This document shows positions 46,572 through 54,726 of a DNA stretch of 64,000 bases, in pieces. The stretch comes from Hymenobacter roseosalivarius DSM 11622 (GTDB lineage Bacteria; Bacteroidota; Bacteroidia; Cytophagales; Hymenobacteraceae): the NCBI RefSeq assembly GCF_900176135.1, contig NZ_FWWW01000052.1, forward strand, positions 96,661-160,660, in the 5' to 3' direction. The translations under genes were made by a program, and so were the position numbers. Each line of letters starts with the position of its first letter. Position 1 is the stretch's first letter. Under the pieces are notes generated by a model that saw only the letters and a list, made by a program, of their open reading frames with translations, was not told the DNA's origin and searched no databases.

Positions 46572-46606
46572 AAAAAGCCCCCCAGATCAAGTCTGGGGGG
46601 CTTTTT
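46572..46606. terminator. Terminator between rhomboid and mdh genes
   Basis: AAAAAGCCCCCCAGA pairs with TCTGGGGGGCTTTTT around a TCAAG-like loop. It serves both convergent genes. A fragment similar to repeat family B (GTCATGC...TGCATGGC) lies just before it at about 46,537-46,563. Confidence 0.9.
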
Positions 46607-46624
46607 ATATCTGTTTACTGAAGA

Positions 46625-47563
46625 CTACGCCGTCTGAGTCATTTTGTCCAGCGCTTCCATTACTTCCTTCACATGGCCACGCGAAGTTTCGAGCAACTGC
46701 TTCTCATCGTCATTGAGCTGTAACTCAATTACGCGCTCGATACCGTTTTTGCCCAGAATAACCGGAGCACCGAGGTATACGCCATCGATGCCATATTCGC
46801 CTTCCAGTTTGATGCACACGGGGAACACGCGGCGCTGGTCGCGCACGATGGCCTCTACCATTTGTGCGGCAGCGGCACCAGGAGCATACCACGCCGAGGT
46901 GCCCATGAGCTTTACCAACTCACCTCCACCAACAGCCGTGCGTTGCACGATGGCGTCAAGCTCGGCTTTGCCGATAAGCTCCGTCACCGGAATACCGCCT
47001 ACAGTGGTGTAGCGGGGTAGTGGCACCATGGTGTCGCCGTGGCCGCCCATGAGCACGGCCTGAATGTCTTTGGGACTCACGTTCAGCGCTTCGGCCAGGA
47101 AAGCCCGGTAGCGGGCCGTATCCAGAATGCCCGCCATGCCGAACACCTTCTCGCGGGGCAAGCCGGAGGTGAGGTGGGCCTGGTAGGTCATCACGTCGAG
47201 GGGATTGGAAACGACAATGATAATAGCGTTGGGCGAGTACTTCACCACCTGCTCCGTCACCATTTTTACGATGCCAGCGTTGGTCGAAATCAGGTCGTCG
47301 CGGCTCATGCCGGGCTTGCGGGGCAGGCCCGAGGTAATCACTACTACCTCTGAGTCAGCGGTACGACTATAGTCGCCGGTGACGCCGACGGTACGGGAGT
47401 CATAGCCGATAACAGGCGACTTCTGCCAGATGTCCAGCGCTTTGCCTTCGGCGAAGCCTTCCTTAATATCAACGAGAACAATTTCGTTGGCGATTTCGCG
47501 GGTGGCGAGTACATCGGCGCAGGTTGCGCCCACGTTGCCAGCCCCAACTACGGTAACTTTCAT
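46625..47563 (-). CDS. mdh: Malate dehydrogenase
   Basis: A 312-residue NAD-dependent enzyme of the citric acid cycle, from the ATG at 47561-47563 (MKVTVVGAGNVGATCADVLA); the longer frame upstream is not coding. It has the GxGxxG dinucleotide motif, LVDIKEGFAEGKALDI, TSGLPRKPGMSRDDL (substrate loop with Arg residues), NPLDVMTYQ and MGGHGDTMVPLPR, in which the His is catalytic. This is the lactate-dehydrogenase-like malate dehydrogenase subgroup common in Bacteroidota. Convergent with the rhomboid pair. Confidence 0.95.
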   Translation of the reverse strand: MKVTVVGAGNVGATCADVLATREIANEIVLVDIKEGFAEGKALDIWQKSPVIGYDSRTVGVTGDYSRTADSEVVVITSGLPRKPGMSRDDLISTNAGIVKMVTEQVVKYSPNAIIIVVSNPLDVMTYQAHLTSGLPREKVFGMAGILDTARYRAFLAEALNVSPKDIQAVLMGGHGDTMVPLPRYTTVGGIPVTELIGKAELDAIVQRTAVGGGELVKLMGTSAWYAPGAAAAQMVEAIVRDQRRVFPVCIKLEGEYGIDGVYLGAPVILGKNGIERVIELQLNDDEKQLLETSRGHVKEVMEALDKMTQTA

Positions 47564-47650
47564 CGGGTGAGGAATTGGGAGTGAAATATTGGATTCGCGG
47601 GGTAAAAGTAAGCGAAAACGGGTTGGGTAAGTAGCAGGTTGTTTAGGAAA

Positions 47651-47738
47651 GTAGGGGCGGCTTGCAGCCGCCTGTCGTTGTTTAGTTAAACGACCCAAAC
47701 AACATCAGCCACGACGGGCAGTTACAAGCCGCCCCTAC
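47651..47738. repeat. Inverted repeat between mdh and tilS
   Basis: Arms GTAGGGGCGGCTTG (47651-47664) and the complement ending at 47738 (CAAGCCGCCCCTAC) are perfect for 14 bases. The middle contains a second weak inverted repeat. It lies 3' of tilS, so it may act in its termination. Confidence 0.7.
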
Positions 47739-49063
47739 AGTCGCCGCAGCACCAGTACCCGCCGCGTCTCCTCCGTCACTTTATATCGCTCATCAGGCCG
47801 GAAGCCGATAACCCAGGCAATGCGCTGGTCAGCCGTGACGAGCACGCGCACGTCATCTTTAAGATTAAGCGGCACTTTTTGGTCAATCAGAAAGTCGCTG
47901 ATCTTCTTTTTGCCTTTCATACCGATGGGCATAAACCAGTCGCCTTCCTGCCAGCGGCGCACGGTGAGCGGAAATTGCAGGCGGTCGGCATCAAGCGCCG
48001 CTTCGTTTTTCTTTCGGAGCACGCTAAATCCTTCCGCTTCCTGCAAGTCGGCGGTCAGATGCAGGCCATCGGCGAGAAGCTTGGTTTGGCCCGCCTGTAG
48101 TTGGTAGGTACCAAAGCGCGTGAGGTTCCGGCGGGTAATAACAAGCTGGTTGCGGTCCTTCACCAGCGTATGTGTCGGCGACTCGAAGCGGCGGCCAGCG
48201 GTGGCTTTGAAGGCGGCCACAATTTCTTTGGTAACGGGAAAAGAGAAGTTAAACGGCCGCAGCAGCTCATGCAAAACCAGCGTAATAGCTGCCGTTGCTT
48301 GCAGGGTGGCAATGTTGAAGTAGATTACTTCATCCTCTTCCTTCTGAGCCTGAGCCGCGGTATCGGCCACGTAGCGGCGTACAATTTCCTCGGCTCCACC
48401 TACACGCTCGGCGGTATGCTCCAGGGTCTGGTCGAGGTTAGGATTGATGTCGCGCAACACGGGCAGCACGTCGTGGCGCAGGCGGTTGCGCTGGTAGGTG
48501 GTGCTGTCGTTGGAGGCATCCTCGCGCCACACCAGACGATTTTCCATTACGTACTCAAACAGCTCTTCCTTGCCAATGCCTAGAAAAGGACGCACCACGT
48601 AGCCGTTTTTGGCTTGAATACCGTGTAAGCCCGCCAGCCCGGTGCCGTGAGTCAGGTTGAGGAGCATGGTTTCGGCGGCGTCGCGCTGGTGGTGGGCGGT
48701 GGCAATGTAGCTCAGCTGCTGGGTTTGGCGGATGCGCTCGAACCACTCGTAGCGCAGGGCGCGGGCGGCCATTTGGGTGGAAATGCCTTCTTGGGCGGCA
48801 AATTCCTTGGTCTGGAAAAACTCGGCGAAGTAAGGCACGTCATATTTCTTGGCCAGCTTGCGCACAAATTGCTCATCGGCGTCGGCCTCTTCGCCTCGCA
48901 GGCCAAAGTGGCAATGGGCAATGGCAAACGGTACTTCCAGGCGGTGCAGCACATCGGCTAAGGCTACGGAATCGATGCCACCGCTGACAGCAACCAACAG
49001 TTGGTCGGTGGTGGGGGAAAAGAGATTTTTTTCTTCAATGAACTGGCGGACGCGGTCGAGCAT
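47735..49063 (-). CDS. tilS: tRNA(Ile)-lysidine synthase
   Basis: A 442-residue enzyme that puts lysine on C34 of the AUA-decoding tRNA(Ile). The PP-loop is VAVSGGIDSVALADVL near residue 27; HCHFGLRGEEADADE and YIATAHHQRDAAETMLL are the next conserved blocks. The C-terminal ~150 residues include DGLHLTAD and the late WVIGFRPDERYKV, the usual TilS C-domain. The gene is essential in most bacteria. A 24-of-25-bp inverted repeat lies just before its start codon. Confidence 0.94.
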   Translation of the reverse strand: MLDRVRQFIEEKNLFSPTTDQLLVAVSGGIDSVALADVLHRLEVPFAIAHCHFGLRGEEADADEQFVRKLAKKYDVPYFAEFFQTKEFAAQEGISTQMAARALRYEWFERIRQTQQLSYIATAHHQRDAAETMLLNLTHGTGLAGLHGIQAKNGYVVRPFLGIGKEELFEYVMENRLVWREDASNDSTTYQRNRLRHDVLPVLRDINPNLDQTLEHTAERVGGAEEIVRRYVADTAAQAQKEEDEVIYFNIATLQATAAITLVLHELLRPFNFSFPVTKEIVAAFKATAGRRFESPTHTLVKDRNQLVITRRNLTRFGTYQLQAGQTKLLADGLHLTADLQEAEGFSVLRKKNEAALDADRLQFPLTVRRWQEGDWFMPIGMKGKKKISDFLIDQKVPLNLKDDVRVLVTADQRIAWVIGFRPDERYKVTEETRRVLVLRRL

Positions 49064-49081
49064 AATACTTTGTTCTGTTGG

Positions 49082-49135
49082 GGCCTCATCCCCTAACCCC
49101 TTCTCCCCGAGGAGAAGGAGTTAGGGGATGAGGCC
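49082..49135. repeat. Near-perfect 25-bp inverted repeat upstream of tilS
   Basis: Arms GGCCTCATCCCCTAAC... at 49082-49106 and the complement at 49111-49135 match at 24 of 25 positions around a CCGA loop. It sits between the divergent tilS and OstA-like genes and is a different sequence from families A and B. Confidence 0.85.
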
Positions 49136-49206
49136 ACTTATTGGGGGGCAAAATCTATTACGAAGGCACTACGCCGCAAAGATGGACGTTACCAGCGGGC
49201 CTTCTG

Positions 49207-49214
49207 TACCTTTG
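49207..49214 (+). promoter_or_regulatory. Candidate -7 element TACCTTTG before the OstA-like gene
   Basis: TACCTTTG lies 8 bp before the ATG at 49222, so transcription would begin at or very near the start codon. The -33 box is weak (a TTA rather than TTG at the proper spacing). Confidence 0.5.
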
Positions 49215-49221
49215 CGGCGAA

Positions 49222-50895
49222 ATGCGTTTTCTACGACTCCTCTTTTTTTTGTTGCTGCTGCCCCTGGCTGTGCTGGCTCAGCAACGTCCTGGCCCCAGAG
49301 GCGGCACTCCGCCCAAAGGTCAACGTATCGAGCTGCTGACAGCGGGCGAGCTGGTGGGCGGAGATTTTAATGGCGTAGAAATTCGTAAGCTGATTGGTAA
49401 CGTGAGCTTTAAGCAGCAAAATACCTTTATCTACTGCGACTCGGCTTATCAGTATATCGGTCGTAATGCGCTGGAGGCGTTCAGCAATGTGCGCATCGTG
49501 GAAAACGACACACTGACTATTACTGGCGACCAGGCCTTTTACGACGGTGATACCCGCAAGGCGCGCATGACGGGCAACGTGGTCATGCGCGACCCGCGCA
49601 TGACCCTGATTACCCAAGCCCTCGACTACGACCTCAATCGCAAGCAGGCATATTACAGCACCGGCGGCCGCCTAACCGACCCAGAGAACACGCTCACCAG
49701 CCAGCGAGGCTACTACAACACGGTATCGAAAGTGTTCAGCTTTCGCCGCGATGTGCGCCTGACGACCAAGGACAACCTTATTACTACCGACTCTTTGCAG
49801 TACAACACGGTGTCGAAGGTGGCATACTTCTTTGGTCCCACGCGCATCACGGGCCAGGAAGGACGCACCCTGTACGCCGAGAACGGCTACTACAACACCA
49901 TCACGCGGGTCTCTAACTTTCAGCGCAACGCCAAGATCGAAACCCCTGATTATCTGCTCGGCGGTGACAAGCTGGTGTACGACGAAGCCCGGCAGTACGG
50001 CGTGGCCACCGGCAACGTGTCGATGACTTCTAAGAGGGACAACATCGTGATTCGGGGCGACGTGGGTCGCTATTGGCGGGCGCTGGGCAAGGCCAAAGTG
50101 TACGGGACGCCCGTAATGCGCAACATTTCGGACCGCGACACTCTGTATTTGGCCGCCGATACGCTGATGAGTGTGGAAGGGCAACCAGGGCAAACGTCGG
50201 GGGGCATTATTTACGCCTTTCCCAAAGTGCGCATCTTCCGCACTGACTTGCAGGGCCGTTGCGACTCTTTGACCTACGACCGGCAGGATTCGATTATCTA
50301 CTTAAACCGCAATCCGATTTTGTGGAGCGACAAAAACCAGCTCACCTCGGATAGTATGGAAATACAGCAGCGGCGCGGTAAAATTGACCAGATGCGCCTG
50401 TATGCCAACGCTTTTATCGTGGGTCAGGATACGCTGCTCAACTTCAATCAGGTGAAGGGGCGCAACATGGTGGCGTACTTTGGCGATAATAAAATAAAAA
50501 AAGTTGATGTGGTTGGCAACGCGGAGAGCCTCTACTTTGCTCTTGAGGGTGACACGACCACGACAGGCATGAACAAAGCAGTGAGTGCGACCATGGCGCT
50601 GCGCTTTGCCGCCAACAAGCTTCAAACCATCACTTTTCAAACCAACCCCGACGCCAGCTTTATTCCGCCTCACGAGCTAAAAGAGGAAGACAAGAGCCTG
50701 AAAGGCATGCAGTGGCGCATCAAGGAACGACCAACTCGCCGTGCTACGTTAGGAAAGCATTTTAATTCGCCATTCAAGGCAAAACCAAGAAAGACCAATA
50801 CCAAAAAAAGCCCCCCAAAGGCTAAACCAAAAGTTGCTCCCAGCGCCAAAACGCCCCCCAGCCGCCCGGCACCTGCTCGCGCGGCCACCGATTAA
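49222..50895 (+). CDS. OstA/LptA-like secreted protein
   Basis: About 557 residues from the ATG at 49222 (MRFLRLLFFLLLLPLAVLAQ, signal peptide). The mature region repeats short beta segments, e.g. ALEAFSNVRIVENDTLTITG, GDQAFYDGDTRKARMTGNV and GDKLVYDEARQYGVATGNV, which suit the beta-jellyroll of the OstA/LptA family that binds lipopolysaccharide in the periplasm. The family here is longer than the classic LptA. The C-terminus is a low-complexity Lys/Pro/Ala tail. It is followed by bamD, so the pair handles outer-membrane assembly; a role in LPS transport is inferred. Confidence 0.85.
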   Translation: MRFLRLLFFLLLLPLAVLAQQRPGPRGGTPPKGQRIELLTAGELVGGDFNGVEIRKLIGNVSFKQQNTFIYCDSAYQYIGRNALEAFSNVRIVENDTLTITGDQAFYDGDTRKARMTGNVVMRDPRMTLITQALDYDLNRKQAYYSTGGRLTDPENTLTSQRGYYNTVSKVFSFRRDVRLTTKDNLITTDSLQYNTVSKVAYFFGPTRITGQEGRTLYAENGYYNTITRVSNFQRNAKIETPDYLLGGDKLVYDEARQYGVATGNVSMTSKRDNIVIRGDVGRYWRALGKAKVYGTPVMRNISDRDTLYLAADTLMSVEGQPGQTSGGIIYAFPKVRIFRTDLQGRCDSLTYDRQDSIIYLNRNPILWSDKNQLTSDSMEIQQRRGKIDQMRLYANAFIVGQDTLLNFNQVKGRNMVAYFGDNKIKKVDVVGNAESLYFALEGDTTTTGMNKAVSATMALRFAANKLQTITFQTNPDASFIPPHELKEEDKSLKGMQWRIKERPTRRATLGKHFNSPFKAKPRKTNTKKSPPKAKPKVAPSAKTPPSRPAPARAATD

Positions 50896-50939
50896 AAAAA
50901 GCGCTACGCTATTGCTGGCGTCACCTGCGTATGCTGCCG

Positions 50940-50970
50940 TTTGATTCGGCTTTGTATTCCGTTACCTTTG
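50940..50970 (+). promoter_or_regulatory. Promoter TTTG-N19-TACCTTTG for bamD, near-leaderless
   Basis: TTTG at 50940-50943 and TACCTTTG at 50963-50970, 19-bp spacer, match the Bacteroidota consensus. The bamD ATG (50978) lies 7 bp after the -7 box, so the mRNA would have almost no leader. Confidence 0.8.
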
Positions 50971-50977
50971 CGTCCTT

Positions 50978-51805
50978 ATGCCCTTGTTTCGTCCTACCTT
51001 CTTTCTGTTGTTGCTGAGCGCTTTGTTGCTCGGCTCGTGCAGTGGCTATCAAAAGCTACTCAAGAGCGACGACGTGAATAAAAAATACACCGCTGCCATT
51101 AAGTACTACGAAGAAGGCGACTTCTTTAAAGCCGGTACCCTGCTGGAAGAGTTGATTCCACTGCTACGGGGCCGCCCGGAGGCTGAAAAGGCCCAGTTCT
51201 ACTTCGCTAACACCAATTTCCGCCAGCGCAACTATACGTTGGCCTCGTATTATTTCAAGTCGTTTTTCGATACCTATCCCAATTCGACTTACGCGGAGGA
51301 GGCCATGTTTATGCACGCTAAGTCGCTGTTTCGCGACTCGCCGGAGTTTGAGCTGGACCAAACCAATACCTACACGGCCCTGGAGTCCATTCAGGAGTTT
51401 CTAAACCGCTACCCCGCCAGCCAGTTCCGCCCCGAGACGGAGAGCATGTCCTTGGAGTTGCAGAAAAAGCTGGATGTAAAGGCGTTTGAGAGTGCCCGGC
51501 TCTACTATCAGCTACGCTATTATCAATCAGCGGTGGTTGCTTTTACGGCTTTCCAACAGCAGTTTCCGGCCTCGGCTTACAATGAGGAAGCCGCTTATCT
51601 GAAGGTAGCTGCCCAGTATTATTATGCCAAGGAAAGCGTGGAGCAAAAGCAACGGGAACGTTATCTGGAGGCTATTGCCTTCTACCAGAGCTTCGTAGAT
51701 ACGTATCCGCAGAGCAAAAACTTAAAAGCGGCCGAGTCGCTCTACGACGACGCCCGCGCTGAGGTAGCCAAGCTGAAACCCGTTCAGGAGGCCGCCGCGA
51801 ACTAG
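50978..51805 (+). CDS. bamD: Outer membrane assembly lipoprotein BamD
   Basis: A 275-residue lipoprotein; the signal ends LLLGSC, with Cys as the lipid anchor. The mature part is a TPR solenoid, e.g. YYEEGDFFKAGTLLEELIP, YTLASYYFKSFFDTYPNS and AIAFYQSFVDTYPQSKNL. In the BAM complex BamD helps insert beta-barrel proteins into the outer membrane. It has its own strong promoter and is followed by rpoZ after ~130 bp; this order is conserved in Bacteroidota. Confidence 0.92.
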   Translation: MPLFRPTFFLLLLSALLLGSCSGYQKLLKSDDVNKKYTAAIKYYEEGDFFKAGTLLEELIPLLRGRPEAEKAQFYFANTNFRQRNYTLASYYFKSFFDTYPNSTYAEEAMFMHAKSLFRDSPEFELDQTNTYTALESIQEFLNRYPASQFRPETESMSLELQKKLDVKAFESARLYYQLRYYQSAVVAFTAFQQQFPASAYNEEAAYLKVAAQYYYAKESVEQKQRERYLEAIAFYQSFVDTYPQSKNLKAAESLYDDARAEVAKLKPVQEAAAN

Positions 51806-51937
51806 ATTTTAATGGTTTAAATAAATGGGCTGTGAAATAATTGATTGTGAAAAGCCGGGAAGCCAACCAGTAGTCACACCGCTGTTTAACAGTTCAGTCT
51901 TTAGCCATCCAACCAGTTAATAACCATTTGATTTAAG

Positions 51938-52279
51938 ATGAAAACTCTGAATAACGTCCCCGCCTCTATCGTGACCCGCAACCTGTCGGAATTTGCTGAC
52001 CAGACGGGTAATGTGTATGAGTCGCTGGCCATCATTGCTAAGCGGGCCAACCAGATTTCGGTTACGCTGAAGGAAGAGCTGAACAGCAAGCTGGCCGAGT
52101 TTGCCACCACGGTTGACAACCTGGAAGAGGTGTTTGAAAACCGCGAGCAAATCGAGATTTCCAAGTACTACGAGCGTCTGCCCAAGCCTACTAACCTGGC
52201 GGTAGAAGAGTTTTTGGAAGGTAAAGTGCACTTTTCGACGCCCGCCGAAGGCGAGACGCCCGCCCGCGCCGCCGAGTAA
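51938..52279 (+). CDS. rpoZ: RNA polymerase omega subunit-like protein
   Basis: A 113-residue protein with NVYESLAIIAKRANQISVTL, the conserved omega region that contacts beta-prime, and a C-terminal tail longer than that of E. coli omega. Its position, between bamD and the coaC/coaB genes, is the same as in other Bacteroidota. It aids assembly of RNA polymerase. Confidence 0.9.
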   Translation: MKTLNNVPASIVTRNLSEFADQTGNVYESLAIIAKRANQISVTLKEELNSKLAEFATTVDNLEEVFENREQIEISKYYERLPKPTNLAVEEFLEGKVHFSTPAEGETPARAAE

Positions 52280-52303
52280 GTATCACTGCTTAACTACCGC
52301 ACG

Positions 52304-52855
52304 ATGGCGCTGCAAGGCCGCAAAATTTTGCTGGGCGTGTGCGGGAGCATTGCCGCGTATAAGTCCGCCCTGTTGGTGCGGCTCCTGGTAAAGGCCGGGG
52401 CTGAGGTGCAAGTCATTCTGACGTCCTCGGCCTCGGCCTTTGCCACGCCCCTTACGCTTGGCACACTGTCCAAAAAGCCGGTTCTGATGGGTTTTTTGAA
52501 GAATGAAACAGCCGGCGAGTGGCATAACCATGTGGAACTGGGCCTCTGGGCTGATGCATTGGTTATTGCCCCAGTCAGCGCCAATACCCTAGCTCAGCTG
52601 GCAAATGGTCATTGCCCCAATTTGCTGGCTGCCGTGTACCTCTCGGCCCGCTGTCCCGTGTTCTTATCCCCCGCTATGGACTTGGACATGTACGCGCACC
52701 CAGCCGTCGCCGAAAACTTGGCTCGCCTCCGTCGTTTTGGCAACTATGTCTTCGATTCACCCCCCGGCGAGCTGGCCAGTGGGCTTTCGGGACCCGGTCG
52801 GATGCTGGAGCCGGAGGATATTATGCGGGAGCTGGAAGCGTTTTTTGGTAACTAG
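52304..52855 (+). CDS. coaC: Phosphopantothenoylcysteine decarboxylase (CoaC domain)
   Basis: A 183-residue flavoprotein that decarboxylates 4'-phosphopantothenoylcysteine in coenzyme A synthesis. It has GVCGSIAAYKSALLVRLL, the His region HNHVELGLWAD and the substrate clamp LSPAMDLDMYAHP. In many bacteria this is the N-terminal half of a fused CoaBC protein. Here the frame stops after LEPEDIMRELEAFFGN and CoaB restarts 65 bp later in another frame, so the enzyme is made as two chains. Starts 24 bp after rpoZ. Confidence 0.92.
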   Translation: MALQGRKILLGVCGSIAAYKSALLVRLLVKAGAEVQVILTSSASAFATPLTLGTLSKKPVLMGFLKNETAGEWHNHVELGLWADALVIAPVSANTLAQLANGHCPNLLAAVYLSARCPVFLSPAMDLDMYAHPAVAENLARLRRFGNYVFDSPPGELASGLSGPGRMLEPEDIMRELEAFFGN

Positions 52856-52919
52856 GTAGATCAGCGGACGCCAGATGCAGCATGACGGTCTGTCGAGCAT
52901 AAAGCACTTCTAATAACCT

Positions 52920-53582
52920 ATGATGCGCGTCCTTATCACGGCTGGACCTACGTATGAACCCATTGATCCGGTGCGCTTTATCGGCAACCGCTCAACGGGG
53001 AAGATGGGCTACGCACTGGCCGAAGCCTTTGCGGCGCGGGGGGCTGATGTGATGCTGGTGAGCGGCCCGACCCAGCTCCAGCTCCAGCATCCGCTAATTG
53101 AGGTGATAGCGGTGCAGACGGCCGATGAGATGTACGCCGCCGCCACTAGAATTGCCCCCCAAGCTGACGTTTGGGTATTTGCGGCGGCCGTGGCCGACTA
53201 CAAGCCGAAGTCAATGGCCGTCAACAAAATCAAAAAGGAAGGCGATACGCTGACACTGGAGCTGGTAAAGAACGTGGACATTGCCGCCACGCTGGGCCAC
53301 TTGAAGCGGCCCGAACAATTTTCGGTAGGTTTTGCGTTGGAGACAAATGATGAGGAAACCCACGCTCGCGCCAAGCTTCAGCGCAAGAATTTCGACCTCA
53401 TCGTGCTTAACTCCCTGCGCGACGCCGGCGCTGGTTTTGGCCACGATACCAACAAAGTGACGCTGCTGACCGCCGGGGGGCAAATGACTATCTTTGATTT
53501 GAAGCCCAAAGCCGAGGTGGCCCGCGACATTGTGCAAACCGTTCTGGCCTCGCTCTCTGCCATTCCTACTCCCCATGCGTAA
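52920..53582 (+). CDS. coaB: Phosphopantothenate-cysteine ligase (CoaB domain)
   Basis: A 220-residue enzyme that joins phosphopantothenate and cysteine with nucleotide triphosphate. [20 protein letters not shown] and [20 protein letters not shown] are the standard nucleotide-binding start, and [19 protein letters not shown] carries the conserved Lys. It lies 65 bp after coaC. The next gene's ATG (53575) overlaps its end by 8 bp, so coaB and the DUF4835 gene are translationally coupled. Confidence 0.92.
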   Translation: MMRVLITAGPTYEPIDPVRFIGNRSTGKMGYALAEAFAARGADVMLVSGPTQLQLQHPLIEVIAVQTADEMYAAATRIAPQADVWVFAAAVADYKPKSMAVNKIKKEGDTLTLELVKNVDIAATLGHLKRPEQFSVGFALETNDEETHARAKLQRKNFDLIVLNSLRDAGAGFGHDTNKVTLLTAGGQMTIFDLKPKAEVARDIVQTVLASLSAIPTPHA

Positions 53583-54486
53583 CCTGCTGTTTTTCTTTTG
53601 CTGCCTGTTTTTGCTGCTGACGCGTACTGCTCAGGCTCAGGAATTATTGGCTGAAGTAAGCGTGACTACTGAAAACGTGACCATCGCCGACCAGCAACTC
53701 GTGCAGCAGATGCGGACGGATATTCAGTCATTTCTGAACACGCGCACTTGGACTACCATCACCTACCGGCCCGAGGAACGTATCCGGTTTCGGTTGTTTG
53801 TGGGCATCACGGGCATTCCGCAAACCGGCTCCTACCAGGCCACTGCCCGCATCATCACGGAGCGGCCGGTGTATGGCACGGGCTATCAAACCAATCTGCT
53901 GTCGTTTGCCGATAGAGGCTGGTCGTTCAACTATTCGCCCCAAAATCCGCTCGACTATTCCGACAACGTATTTGTGTCGAATCTATCGTCGCTGCTGAGC
54001 TTTTACGCTTATATCGTTATCGGGATGGACCAGGACAGCTTTACGCCCCTGGGCGGCTCGCCGTACTACGACCGGGCCCGCAACATCATGACCACGGCTG
54101 CTTCCCAAACGCAGGAGGGCGACCGCGGCTGGCGCGATACGGAGCCGCGCAACCGGTATTGGCTGCTTAATAATCTGCAAGACCCCCAGCTGGCAGCCTT
54201 CCGCAGCGGTGTGTACGCCTACTACCGGCAGGGACTGGATATTTTCGTGGAGAAGCCCGAAGAGGCTCGCGCCAGTGTGTTTAAGGCACTCCAAGGGGTG
54301 CAAAGCGCCACTGTTCGCCGCCCAGGCACGCTGCTGGCACGCGCTTTCTTCGACACCAAAGCCGACGAAATCGCCAATATCTTCCGCACCGCCTCCGACC
54401 CCCAGCAAAAAGCACAAGTGGTAGCGCTGCTTACGGAAGTCGACCCTACCAATACCGCCAAGTATCAGGCGATTATGCAGCGCTAA
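53575..54486 (+). CDS. DUF4835 family secreted protein
   Basis: About 303 residues from the ATG at 53575 ([21 protein letters not shown], signal peptide). It shows the family's patterns NTRTWTTITYRPEERIRFRL and NLSSLLSFYAYIVIGMDQDSF with GGSPYYDRARNI. Function unknown; it is probably in the periplasm or outer membrane. It overlaps coaB by 8 bp and precedes recN, a conserved Bacteroidota order. Confidence 0.9.
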   Translation: MRNLLFFFCCLFLLLTRTAQAQELLAEVSVTTENVTIADQQLVQQMRTDIQSFLNTRTWTTITYRPEERIRFRLFVGITGIPQTGSYQATARIITERPVYGTGYQTNLLSFADRGWSFNYSPQNPLDYSDNVFVSNLSSLLSFYAYIVIGMDQDSFTPLGGSPYYDRARNIMTTAASQTQEGDRGWRDTEPRNRYWLLNNLQDPQLAAFRSGVYAYYRQGLDIFVEKPEEARASVFKALQGVQSATVRRPGTLLARAFFDTKADEIANIFRTASDPQQKAQVVALLTEVDPTNTAKYQAIMQR

Positions 54487-54726
54487 TGCGCCAATAGTAG
54501 GAATATTGCTAAGCAGGTGGCTGCTAAATAATTTGGCTTATTTTTGTTGAACCACAGGAATCAACTAATTTTATTAGTTGTATCAGGTGATGCTGCTTTG
54601 AAAGGAAGCGAAAGGTTATCTTTTGCCTTTTCTATCATGGTGACTTCTTAAAAAAAGCCCCCCAGTGCAAGTGTTTCGTGTGAAGTTTCAGGCCGGGCCG
54701 CTGCTATCCTTATTTTTTAAACTTGT

